A stretch of 64,000 nucleotides of DNA, from assembly GCF_900109045.1 (NCBI RefSeq), contig NZ_FNYL01000005.1:186001-250000 (forward strand). The letters are read 5' to 3'. The stretch is from Dyadobacter sp. SG02. Lineage in GTDB: Bacteria > Bacteroidota > Bacteroidia > Cytophagales > Spirosomataceae. Positions 33,508 through 41,400 of this stretch are shown here, piece by piece; the first letter of the stretch is position 1; the number at the start of each line of letters is the position of its first letter. The translations under genes were made by a program, and so were the position numbers. Under the pieces are notes generated by a model, which saw only the letters and a list, made by a program, of their open reading frames with translations, was not told the origin of the DNA and ran no database searches.

Positions 33508-34635
33508 TCAGCACAATGCGGACTCGCGGCATTGCTCGCGTACCTGCCGTGTATGCGAAAGCGTGAGGCTGGGCTTGATCAGCTCTTTGAAAAAAGGTAC
33601 CACGGGTTCTCCCGCTGCCATCAATTTCGGCCAGTCGGGTGAGGCAATGGCTGCGCGGCCGATCGATACCAGGTCGGCCGCATTGCTGTTCAGCAACGTC
33701 CCGGCTAATGCCACATCATGCATTCCGCCGTTCGCTATCACGGGCGATTTCAGAATGCTTTTGGCGATGCTGTTGGAAGAAGTACCGTCGGGGTACCGGC
33801 ATTCCCGTTCCCAGCGACCACCTTCGGCTGCGATATGCACATAATCCGGATCGATTTCGGCCAATACCTCAAAAATTCGCCGCGCGGTATCCGCTCCGCC
33901 CGGCCAGCGGTACGCGAGGTCGTTGACCTTGCTTTCAGAAACCCTGATACCGACGATAAAACCGTCCGGCAATGCCGTTTTCACGGCTTGATAAACTTCC
34001 ATTAAAAACCGCAGCCGGTTCCGCTCGTCGCCGCCGTATTCGTCAGTTCGAAGATTGGTATGCGGCGTAATAAACTGGTCGAACAGGTAACCATTGGCTG
34101 CGTGCAGCTCCACCCCATCGAACCCCGCCTCGTACGCCAGCAATGCGGCATTGACGTAGCCGCTTTTCACATGCTCAAAATCCTCCGCCTCCATTGCGCG
34201 CGGCATTGGAAACGCACTGGCCGGTACGGAACTATCCGTCGAACGCAAACCGATCGGCTGTACCGCGGAAGGCGCGATCGTTTCCTCACTGCGCTCGGAC
34301 AATGCACCGCCATGCATCAATTGATTTATAATAAGTGCATGATGACGATGAACGGCGGTCACCACACGCTTCCAGCCATTCATTTGTTCCCCATTGGCAA
34401 TGCCCGGCTGGTGGTGATTGGTTTTACTGAAAAGCGCGTCGGTGTAGGTGCCTTCGGTGATAATCATTCCAAAGCCGCCCGCTGCGAATGCTTCATAATA
34501 ATCGGTCATCTCCTGCGTAGGTACACCCGCAGCCGTCGCGCTCACACGCGTCATAGGCGCCACCACGAGGCGGTTCGCCAGTTTTCTCCCCCGTATTTCC
34601 GTGGCGTCAAATATCGTTTTGCTGATCGTTTCCAT
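33508..34635 (-). CDS. Old yellow enzyme family flavin oxidoreductase (alkene reductase)
   Basis: A 375-residue FMN-dependent TIM-barrel enzyme that reduces activated alkenes using NAD(P)H. Signatures: NRLVVAPMTRVSA near the start, GVELHAANGYLFDQFITP (HxxN substrate-binding pair), RTDEYGG, GIRVSES, and the C-terminal FMN-phosphate region SIGRAAIASPDWP. It is the last of three same-strand genes (SDR, Crp/Fnr, this gene); the two others could respond to redox or electrophile stress. Confidence 0.93.
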   Translation of the reverse strand: METISKTIFDATEIRGRKLANRLVVAPMTRVSATAAGVPTQEMTDYYEAFAAGGFGMIITEGTYTDALFSKTNHHQPGIANGEQMNGWKRVVTAVHRHHALIINQLMHGGALSERSEETIAPSAVQPIGLRSTDSSVPASAFPMPRAMEAEDFEHVKSGYVNAALLAYEAGFDGVELHAANGYLFDQFITPHTNLRTDEYGGDERNRLRFLMEVYQAVKTALPDGFIVGIRVSESKVNDLAYRWPGGADTARRIFEVLAEIDPDYVHIAAEGGRWERECRYPDGTSSNSIAKSILKSPVIANGGMHDVALAGTLLNSNAADLVSIGRAAIASPDWPKLMAAGEPVVPFFKELIKPSLTLSHTRQVREQCRESALC

Positions 34636-34734
34636 ACTTTGTTTTTTGCTTACAAAAGTACCGGGACGGTCAGGGACGGGGCGTATAAGTATTTTAATAA
34701 AAGGGCTTAAAGTTGTTTAACATTAGTAATGATC

Positions 34735-35337
34735 TCACAACGGTGGCCGCGACAACTGCTTCCGTATCTGGCTCAGAAACACCGGGGTAATGCCTAAATA
34801 GGACGCGATATACCGTTGGGGCATGCGCTGTTCCAGGGTGGGATATTTGGTGATGAGCGCTTCGTACCGTTCGGCGCCGGTCATGGAAATGGCGTTCAGG
34901 ATGCGTTGGTCCTGGGCGATGCCGCTCTTTTGTTCGAGAATGCGCCAGAAACGTTCGAATGCGGGAATGTCTTTGTAGAGCTGTTCGAGGTCGTTCTTTT
35001 CTATTTGTAATAAAACCGACGCTTCGAGCGCCACGATGTTCCGTGTGGCAGGAACCTGTAAATGGAAACTGGTGGAATCGCTGATCCACCAGTCTTCCAT
35101 CGCGAAATGCAGGGTATGCTCGTTCCCCTTCCCGTCCACAAAAAATGAACGGAGAAATCCTTTACAGACATAGCTTTCGTACTGGCACACGTCGCCCTGC
35201 TGGACGAGGTATTGCCGCGCAAGCAGCTTCCTGACTTTCAGAAGAGAAACAAAATGGGCCTGTTCCGCCGCCGTGAGCTCGATGCGGCGCAGGACATGGT
35301 CGAGGATCATCCTTTGCAATGCAGGGTCTTTTTCCAA
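34735..35337 (-). CDS. Crp/Fnr family transcriptional regulator
   Basis: A 200-residue regulator with a cyclic-nucleotide-binding-like beta-roll (LLKVRKLLARQYLVQQGDVC, FFVDGKGNEHTLHFAMEDWW) and a C-terminal helix-turn-helix (TLEQRMPQRYIASYLGITPV, FLSQIRKQLSR). The cAMP-contacting residues are not conserved, so the ligand is unknown; no FNR-type cysteines are present. It lies between SDR and OYE genes on the same strand. Confidence 0.92.
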   Translation of the reverse strand: MEKDPALQRMILDHVLRRIELTAAEQAHFVSLLKVRKLLARQYLVQQGDVCQYESYVCKGFLRSFFVDGKGNEHTLHFAMEDWWISDSTSFHLQVPATRNIVALEASVLLQIEKNDLEQLYKDIPAFERFWRILEQKSGIAQDQRILNAISMTGAERYEALITKYPTLEQRMPQRYIASYLGITPVFLSQIRKQLSRPPL

Positions 35338-35409
35338 TGGATTTCGCGAACTGGTGTCGCGGCAAATATTGGAAACTAATCGATCCGATCCTACCGGTAC
35401 GATCCGAAA

Positions 35410-36153
35410 CTAGCTCAGCGTGCCGCCGTCGATGGTGATCACCGAACCGGTGGTGTAGCTGTTGGTCGGGCTGGCCAGGAATGCGACCGCATCGGCAATG
35501 TGCTCCGGACGGCCGTATTTCGGGATCGCCATCATGCCCCGCTGGAAATCGGAGTACTGCGAATCTGCCGGGTTCATGTCGGTATCCACCGGGCCGGGCT
35601 GGATCAGGTTTACCGTGATGTCTTTCGGCCCAAGGTCGCGGGAAAGCCCTCTTGTAAAACCCGATAATGCGGATTTGCTCGCCGAATACAATGTCGCCTG
35701 CGGTACCGCGGAGCGATCGGCCATACAGCTGCCGATGGTAATGATACGTCCGCCATTCTCCATTTTGCGCGAAGCCGTCAGACATGCCTCGAAAACGGAT
35801 TTTACATTCACATTCATGACGTAATCGTATTCCGACACCGTGTGCTCTTCAAATGCCTTGCCGCCGATAAACACACCGGCGCTGTTTACAAGGATGTCCA
35901 GCTTCCCGTAATGCCCGATCGTCTGGTCTATCGCCGCCGAAACCGCGCCTTCCTTACTATTGTCGGATTGAATCGCTACGGCATTCAGTCCTTCCTGCGC
36001 GAGCTCGCTCACGAGCGCGTCCGCCTGATCTTTGCTGTTGACGTAAGTAAAAGTCACTTTCGCCCCTTCGGCTGCCAGCCTTTTCACAATGGCTGCCCCT
36101 ATACCCCGGCTACCGCCTGTTACGAATGCGACTTTGTCTTTCAGATTTTGCAT
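35410..36153 (-). CDS. Short-chain dehydrogenase/reductase
   Basis: A 247-residue classical SDR with TGGSRGIG (12-19), NSAG (90-93) and the catalytic S142, Y156 and K160 in SCMADRS and YSASK. It ends with the usual TGSVITIDGG. The substrate is not predictable. It is divergent from the HxlR gene and shares a regulatory gap with it; HxlR proteins often control such a divergent reductase. Confidence 0.94.
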   Translation of the reverse strand: MQNLKDKVAFVTGGSRGIGAAIVKRLAAEGAKVTFTYVNSKDQADALVSELAQEGLNAVAIQSDNSKEGAVSAAIDQTIGHYGKLDILVNSAGVFIGGKAFEEHTVSEYDYVMNVNVKSVFEACLTASRKMENGGRIITIGSCMADRSAVPQATLYSASKSALSGFTRGLSRDLGPKDITVNLIQPGPVDTDMNPADSQYSDFQRGMMAIPKYGRPEHIADAVAFLASPTNSYTTGSVITIDGGTLS

Positions 36154-36212
36154 GATGATAAATTGGTTTTTGATTTCATTGCAAAATTACCCCGCTACTC
36201 ATAATTTTACAG

Positions 36213-36243
36213 GTACTAACATAATTATCAAGTACTAACATAA
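36213..36243. promoter_or_regulatory. Direct repeat between the SDR and HxlR genes
   Basis: GTACTAACATAA occurs twice, at 36213-36224 and 36232-36243, 19 bases apart, in the short gap between the divergent SDR and HxlR genes. It is a good candidate for the HxlR binding site. Confidence 0.65.
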
Positions 36244-36252
36244 ATGTAAGTT

Positions 36253-36642
36253 ATGCGAAAACAGAGCTCCACGAACCTTGAAAACGAAATAATGATCAAT
36301 GGAAATTGTGACATGGCTTACACCCTGGACCTGATCGGCGGCCGCTGGAAGCCCTCGATCCTCTGGCGCCTGGCTTACGGCGCCATGCGGTACAGCGATC
36401 TCCGCCGCAGCCTTCCGGCCGTATCCGAGCGCATCCTGATCCTCCAATTACGAGAAATGGAAAGCGACGGGCTCATCAGCCGCAAAGTGTACCCCGAAGT
36501 GCCGCCGCGGGTTGAATACCAGCTTACGGACCTCGGCAAAAGCCTCGAACCGGTGATCAACATCCTCACCGACTGGGGCGCCGAAAACCGCCCGGGTTCC
36601 GAAAAAAGAAAGGTGCGTTGCCCGATATTAACAATTAAATAA
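36253..36642 (+). CDS. HxlR family transcriptional regulator
   Basis: A 129-residue winged-helix regulator with the family core (GNCDMAYTLDLIGGRWKPSI, MRYSDLRRSLPAVSERILIL, PEVPPRVEYQLTDLGKSLEP). Cys at 18 matches the redox/electrophile-sensing cysteine of several HxlR/YodB proteins, which may sense quinones or aldehydes (inference). It is divergent from the SDR and likely regulates it. Confidence 0.92.
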   Translation: MRKQSSTNLENEIMINGNCDMAYTLDLIGGRWKPSILWRLAYGAMRYSDLRRSLPAVSERILILQLREMESDGLISRKVYPEVPPRVEYQLTDLGKSLEPVINILTDWGAENRPGSEKRKVRCPILTIK

Positions 36643-36750
36643 CACGCATTTACAGCGTATACCCGACACAAGTTCAAACCTTCGTGCGTACATCGGTTTT
36701 GGCAGGCATCATATTGGCCCTGTTGCCGCATCCCCGAAATACGCAACGTT

Positions 36751-38415
36751 ATGAACAACCGTGACCCGTTTTTGCACCGTTATTTCCCCTGGCTATTGCT
36801 GGCCGGTATTTTGCTCAACATCCCCGGCCTCTGGCTCGATATCATCGAACCCGACGGCGCGCTTTACGCCACCATCGCCAAGCACATTGTGTTGCACAAT
36901 GATTGGGTAAATCTCTATGGGGACGGCCACGACTGGCTCGACAAGCCGCATTTCCCCTTCTGGATGGCCGCGATCAGCTATAAGGTATTCGGGATCACGG
37001 GTTTTGCCTATAAGTTGCCCGCATTTCTTTTCTGGCTGTTAAGCCTGCGATATACTTTTCTCATTGCGAGGGATTTATACAATGAAGACGTGGCCAAAAT
37101 AGCGGTACTGATCTACACGGTCGCCCTGCACAGTACATTGGCTAACTTCGACGTGCGTGCCGAACCTTACCTCACGGCCTGCATTACCGGCTCGGCCTGG
37201 CATATGTTGCGCGTACATGCACGGGCACATTGGTCGCATATTGTATGGGCCGCATTGTTTGCCGCCTGCGCTATCATGACGAAAGGCGTTTTCGTGCTCA
37301 TAACCCTCGGCGGCGGATGGGTCATTTACTGGCTCATTACGAAGCAGTTCCGCGAGTTCGTCAACTACCGCTGGTGGCTGGTACTGGTATTATGCTTCGT
37401 ATTCATCCTGCCGGAACTTTACAGCTTGTACGTACAATTCGATCTGCATCCCGAGAAAGTGGTATTCGGCCGCACGAACGTCTCCGGGCTGCGGTTCTTT
37501 TTCTGGGACAGCCAGTTCGGCCGGTTTTTCAACACGGGGCCTATTAAAGGGAGTGGCAATGTTACTTTCTTCCTGCATACGACATTATGGGCGTTCCTGC
37601 CGTGGTCCGTGGGACTGGTGGGCGGCATCATATACCTGCTCCGCTTCGAGAAAAACCGCGACGCGATCCGCTGGGTAATTTATGGCAGCACGCTGGTAAC
37701 TTTCCTCTTATTTTCATTATCCAAATTCCAGCTCCCGCATTACCTCGTCATCGAATTCCCCTATTTCTCGATGATCACCGCCTACTTCTTTACCGAGCTG
37801 GCCAGGCGGTCGAAACTGAACCATTTCGTTACGATCCAAACCGTGTTGCTCGTCGTCGCGCTGGTGTTCATTTCCGGCTTGCTTTACATTACCCGTATCG
37901 AAAACGGCATTATCGCGGCGGTCATCGCGCTGGGGATTGTTTTTGCGACGAGCATTATCCATTACCGCAACGCCATGCAGCAGCTCCTTTTCAAAGGATA
38001 TGCGATGGCCGCGATCCTGTATATCTTCCTGTTCCAGTTCTTTTACCCTTTTTTACTACAATATCAATCGGGTATGCAGGCCGCAAGGGTCATATCTGCA
38101 AAGAACAGCCACTTGCCCGTGGCGGCCTATGGCTCGTTCTCTTACAGCTTCGAATTCTATTCTCCGGGAGAAGTCAAACTGATCAAAAGCGGCAAATATC
38201 TCGACGATTTCATCGACACCGCGCCCTGTTACCTGTACACCACTGCCGCCATCGCCGACAGCCTCATCCGCTCGGGCGTCGACGCGGAAGTGCAGGCTTC
38301 GCCCCAGCATTTCCACGTCACGAAATTGAAATATGGTTTTTTGGATGAAAAAAAACGCAGCGCCGTCGTAGAACCGCGTTACCTCCTTTACATCCGCGAC
38401 GACAACACGCTCTAA
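36751..38415 (+). CDS. GT39/ArnT-like membrane glycosyltransferase
   Basis: A 554-residue protein with about 11 predicted helices. The first luminal loop carries the acidic signature typical of GT-C enzymes (DIIEPDGALYATIAKHIVLH, equivalent to the DxE catalytic motif), and WLDKPHFPFWMAA is typical of GT39/PMT-like bacterial members. It would transfer a sugar from a polyprenyl-phosphate donor to a lipid or protein; the acceptor is unknown. No other cell-wall glycosylation gene is adjacent. Confidence 0.9.
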   Translation: MNNRDPFLHRYFPWLLLAGILLNIPGLWLDIIEPDGALYATIAKHIVLHNDWVNLYGDGHDWLDKPHFPFWMAAISYKVFGITGFAYKLPAFLFWLLSLRYTFLIARDLYNEDVAKIAVLIYTVALHSTLANFDVRAEPYLTACITGSAWHMLRVHARAHWSHIVWAALFAACAIMTKGVFVLITLGGGWVIYWLITKQFREFVNYRWWLVLVLCFVFILPELYSLYVQFDLHPEKVVFGRTNVSGLRFFFWDSQFGRFFNTGPIKGSGNVTFFLHTTLWAFLPWSVGLVGGIIYLLRFEKNRDAIRWVIYGSTLVTFLLFSLSKFQLPHYLVIEFPYFSMITAYFFTELARRSKLNHFVTIQTVLLVVALVFISGLLYITRIENGIIAAVIALGIVFATSIIHYRNAMQQLLFKGYAMAAILYIFLFQFFYPFLLQYQSGMQAARVISAKNSHLPVAAYGSFSYSFEFYSPGEVKLIKSGKYLDDFIDTAPCYLYTTAAIADSLIRSGVDAEVQASPQHFHVTKLKYGFLDEKKRSAVVEPRYLLYIRDDNTL

Positions 38416-38421
38416 AAAACA

Positions 38422-38452
38422 AGCCCCCAAAAGACCAATGGTCCCGGGGGCT
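38422..38452 (-). terminator. Terminator after the DUF3823/SusCD operon
   Basis: Arms AGCCCCC (38422-38428) and GGGGGCT (38446-38452) with an inner GACC/GGTC pair. On the minus strand it ends in TTGTTTTTTAG. On the plus strand there is no T-run, so it more likely ends the minus-strand SusCD transcript than the glycosyltransferase gene, though both directions are possible. Confidence 0.65.
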
Positions 38453-38456
38453 CACA

Positions 38457-38597
38457 CTACCTCTGCGTATAAAGTTTCGCGCTATTTTCCAGATTGGCAG
38501 GGTCCGGAAAATCCGGCATCCCAATCACGTAGCGATGCAACATCGGTAGCAACACGATGGCCGACGAACATGCCTGACGGCATTTGGCCGTTCTCAT
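38457..38597 (-). CDS. Possible 46-codon small protein
   Basis: A short open frame from the ATG at 38597 to TAG at 38457, just before the terminator and after the DUF3823 gene. Its peptide begins MRTAKCRQACSSAIVLLPML and ends in SAKLYTQR. I do not recognise it. Placement at the end of an operon, with a stop right by a terminator, is suggestive, but length and lack of a family make it weak. Confidence 0.25.
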   Translation of the reverse strand: MRTAKCRQACSSAIVLLPMLHRYVIGMPDFPDPANLENSAKLYTQR

Positions 38598-38625
38598 GAA
38601 TATCGCAGATCCCGCGCTTCGTACA

Positions 38626-39339
38626 TTATGGAACTGTCACCGTCTTGATCGTCGTATAGTTGTACTTTTTATAAGTATCATTCACCCGCACGCCGACGCG
38701 CACGTAGTAAGTGGTACTGTATTTCATAGGCACGGACGACGAAATGGTGATGTCCTGCCCTTCTTTATCCACCGTTACCGGCACCACCGCTCCTACTGCG
38801 GTATTGTCCCAGTTATTATTCCCCACATATTGATTGGTTGAAATAAACAGCTGGTAATCGAGCGGATTGGGCTTTGTGAGGCCTTCCGGCGCGGCATTGC
38901 TGGTGAATTTGAAGCTTACCGAAAGCTTCTTGTCGGCATTGATCACCGGCTCGGCCGCCCATTCCACATTCAGAAAAGGTATTACCGTAAAATCCTGTTT
39001 CGTAGCGCCTTTGATGTCGAGCACCTTCTCGGCTACCGGGTAGAACGGGCCTTCGACCGGCGTTACTTTATAGTTGCCCGGGAAGAGTTTGTTATTGATA
39101 AAAGATCCGTCCTGTTTCAGGTTGAGGAAAAGCGGCAGCGGTGTATTGCTCCAACTCAATTCCTCCATTTTGAGCCGCGCGCTGGAAGCACCCTGTTCGA
39201 GCTGGATTCCCGCGCCGCTTGCGTCCACCAGTCGGCCTTCGAATGTCGAATCCGGCGCATCCACGTCGTCGATTTTGCAGGCGCAAAGCATTAGTGGAAT
39301 TATTAAAATATACAAAAGACTTTTCATTGTTAGATTCAT
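38626..39339 (-). CDS. DUF3823 lipoprotein (third gene of the SusCD operon)
   Basis: A 237-residue lipoprotein (lipobox PLMLCACK; start at 39339 or the ATG four codons later at 39327). It has a DUF3823 layout: an N-terminal domain (STFEGRLVDASGAGIQLEQG) with a carboxypeptidase-regulatory-like fold and a C-terminal domain of about 110 residues (STNQYVGNNNWDNTAVGAVV, YYVRVGVRVNDTYKKYNYTT). DUF3823 proteins commonly follow SusC and SusD genes and are thought to be surface glycan-binding partners. It starts 9 bases after the SusD stop, so it is co-transcribed. Confidence 0.9.
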   Translation of the reverse strand: MNLTMKSLLYILIIPLMLCACKIDDVDAPDSTFEGRLVDASGAGIQLEQGASSARLKMEELSWSNTPLPLFLNLKQDGSFINNKLFPGNYKVTPVEGPFYPVAEKVLDIKGATKQDFTVIPFLNVEWAAEPVINADKKLSVSFKFTSNAAPEGLTKPNPLDYQLFISTNQYVGNNNWDNTAVGAVVPVTVDKEGQDITISSSVPMKYSTTYYVRVGVRVNDTYKKYNYTTIKTVTVP

Positions 39340-39348
39340 TTTCAGTGA

Positions 39349-41388
39349 TCAATATTGCTCATTCTGAACCAGTTTCGGGTTTGCGATCAGCTCGGCGCCC
39401 GGAATGGCTTCGTAATAGTTTTTGGTGGCGACGGTAAAACGCGAACTTCTTTCCTCGAAACGGCAGTCGAAAATGTATTTGCCCCGGACGTAATCGCTGC
39501 TCTCGGCAATGGCGCCTTTCGCGAACAGGAACGGGTTGCATTTGCGCCAGATACGCGCATTCACTTCGGCATCTGCCGTGCGCCAGCGGAGCATATCCCA
39601 CCAGAGCTTGTTCTCGAACGCCAGCTCCTTCCTGCGCTCGATGCGCACGAGCTGCAACCCCCGTGTAGGTGCGAGTACGTACGCGCCTACACCCGTACCC
39701 GGTGCGAGCGGCTGCGCGGACGAAAGTTCTGCCGCCGTTTTAAGCAACACAGCGCCTGCACGGTTACGAACCTGGTTGATATTTTCGAATGCGTCGTTCA
39801 GCAATGCTGTACCATCCACCTCGGTAACCCCGTTCTGATGCAGTTCCAATGCAGCCTCGGCACGGTTCAGGAGCACTTCGGCATACCGCATTTCAATCCA
39901 CGACTGGTTCGAGCGGTGCAATGCAGTGGCCGACGGAGCGAGGTTCGGCATCAGCCATTTGCGGCCATGGAAGCCGGTAATAGTGGCATTGTTGGCGGAA
40001 GTAGGCCCGTCCAGCCCGCTCGGGTTGATCGACTGGCCATTCGAGAGCACAATGGGCGTCTGGTTGTTCCAGGTACCCGATTGCTTTACATTGGAATTAT
40101 AAAACGCATTGGAATTGTAACCGCTAGTCATGTCTTCCGGGATAAACTTCGGAATAGGCACCGTTGGATCGACAGTTTCAACCAACGTACCCCGGCGCAG
40201 GTCGGTGCGGACACCTTTGATCGGCTGACCCGGCAGCAGTACCGTTCCACGCAGACGCGGTTCGCAGTTCTCGAAAAGTTGTTCCACGTAATCGTACACG
40301 ATGTAGTTGCCTTTGTCATCGGTCGTTTTCAGCTGACCTTTGGCATTCTTGGGCAAGCCATCGAAAAGCTCCACGTAATCGAGCGTCGGGTTGAAGCGGT
40401 CGCCGTAGGTGGAAGTCATGTGCGGCGGCGCATACACGGCGTCGAAGCTGTGCACGGATTCGGGGTACGAATAACCTTTGGCGAAAATGGTTTCAGGGCT
40501 GCTGGTGTCGAGGAAAAGGTCGGCGTAGTTATCGGCGGTTGAGATTTTATCGCTTGCCGACCATTTTTTCATATATAAAGAATACTTTCCCTCGATCGAC
40601 TTCGCCGCCTGAAATGCCGCTTTGAAATAGTCGTTAGCCTTTTCTTTTGGAATACCACAAATCATTACCCCGTCTTTTATAAACGGATTGGCATAACGTG
40701 CAATGGAACCGGCCGTGAGCGCCACCCGCGATTTGAATGCGGCCGCGATGTTCTTGTTCACCCTGCCCGACTGCTCGCTCGCTTCCGGCATGTTCGCGAT
40801 CACGAAATCGAGGTCGGCGAGGATGAAATCGTAAATCTCCTGCTCGCTGCTGCGCGGGATTTGCAGCGATTCGAGCGTGGTACCATCCAGCGACTGCACA
40901 TCCTGCGTGATAGGCACGCCGCCATAGCGCTTCGCCAATGCGAAATAGGTGAATGCACGGACGAAACGCGCCTCCGCGATCCATTTATCGACCTTCGGCT
41001 GGGTGAGCGACGGCGTATATTTCGGCAGTTCGCGGATCAGGTAATTCGCATTGCGGATCACCTGGTAGCCGCTTTTCCAGTAACCCCGCGCCGGGTTCAC
41101 GAAGCCGCCATTATTCCGGTTTGCATTTTCGCCGGTATTCAGCGCCGGGGTCGCGATGTTGTTCCAGGTATCAAACCCTTCGGTTCCTTCCTGTGCGCTG
41201 TATTTGAAATCCTCGATCGGCATCCGGCTGTACAATGCGGCCATGTAGGCCTGCATACCGGCGTCGGTGAATGCATCCTTGTCCTGTACGACGTTGATCG
41301 GTGGAATATCGAGTTCGTTACATGCATACGTGCCGCCCAGCAGCATCAGCGCGAGGGCATATTTTATATTTTTAATTTGAAATACCAT
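39349..41388 (-). CDS. SusD/RagB family lipoprotein
   Basis: A 679-residue surface glycan-binding lipoprotein (signal with lipobox LLGGTYAC). Family signs: an early QDKDAFTDAGMQAYMAALYS-like segment, RNANYLIRELPKY, ARFVRAFTYFALAKRYGGVP, and the C-terminal RIERRKELAFENKLWWDMLRW, which is the typical closing block. It is rather long for SusD (usually about 500-600), with extra loops around 280-420. It starts 12 bases after the SusC stop, forming a SusC-SusD-DUF3823 operon. Confidence 0.94.
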   Translation of the reverse strand: MVFQIKNIKYALALMLLGGTYACNELDIPPINVVQDKDAFTDAGMQAYMAALYSRMPIEDFKYSAQEGTEGFDTWNNIATPALNTGENANRNNGGFVNPARGYWKSGYQVIRNANYLIRELPKYTPSLTQPKVDKWIAEARFVRAFTYFALAKRYGGVPITQDVQSLDGTTLESLQIPRSSEQEIYDFILADLDFVIANMPEASEQSGRVNKNIAAAFKSRVALTAGSIARYANPFIKDGVMICGIPKEKANDYFKAAFQAAKSIEGKYSLYMKKWSASDKISTADNYADLFLDTSSPETIFAKGYSYPESVHSFDAVYAPPHMTSTYGDRFNPTLDYVELFDGLPKNAKGQLKTTDDKGNYIVYDYVEQLFENCEPRLRGTVLLPGQPIKGVRTDLRRGTLVETVDPTVPIPKFIPEDMTSGYNSNAFYNSNVKQSGTWNNQTPIVLSNGQSINPSGLDGPTSANNATITGFHGRKWLMPNLAPSATALHRSNQSWIEMRYAEVLLNRAEAALELHQNGVTEVDGTALLNDAFENINQVRNRAGAVLLKTAAELSSAQPLAPGTGVGAYVLAPTRGLQLVRIERRKELAFENKLWWDMLRWRTADAEVNARIWRKCNPFLFAKGAIAESSDYVRGKYIFDCRFEERSSRFTVATKNYYEAIPGAELIANPKLVQNEQY

Positions 41389-41400
41389 TCTGAATCTGAT

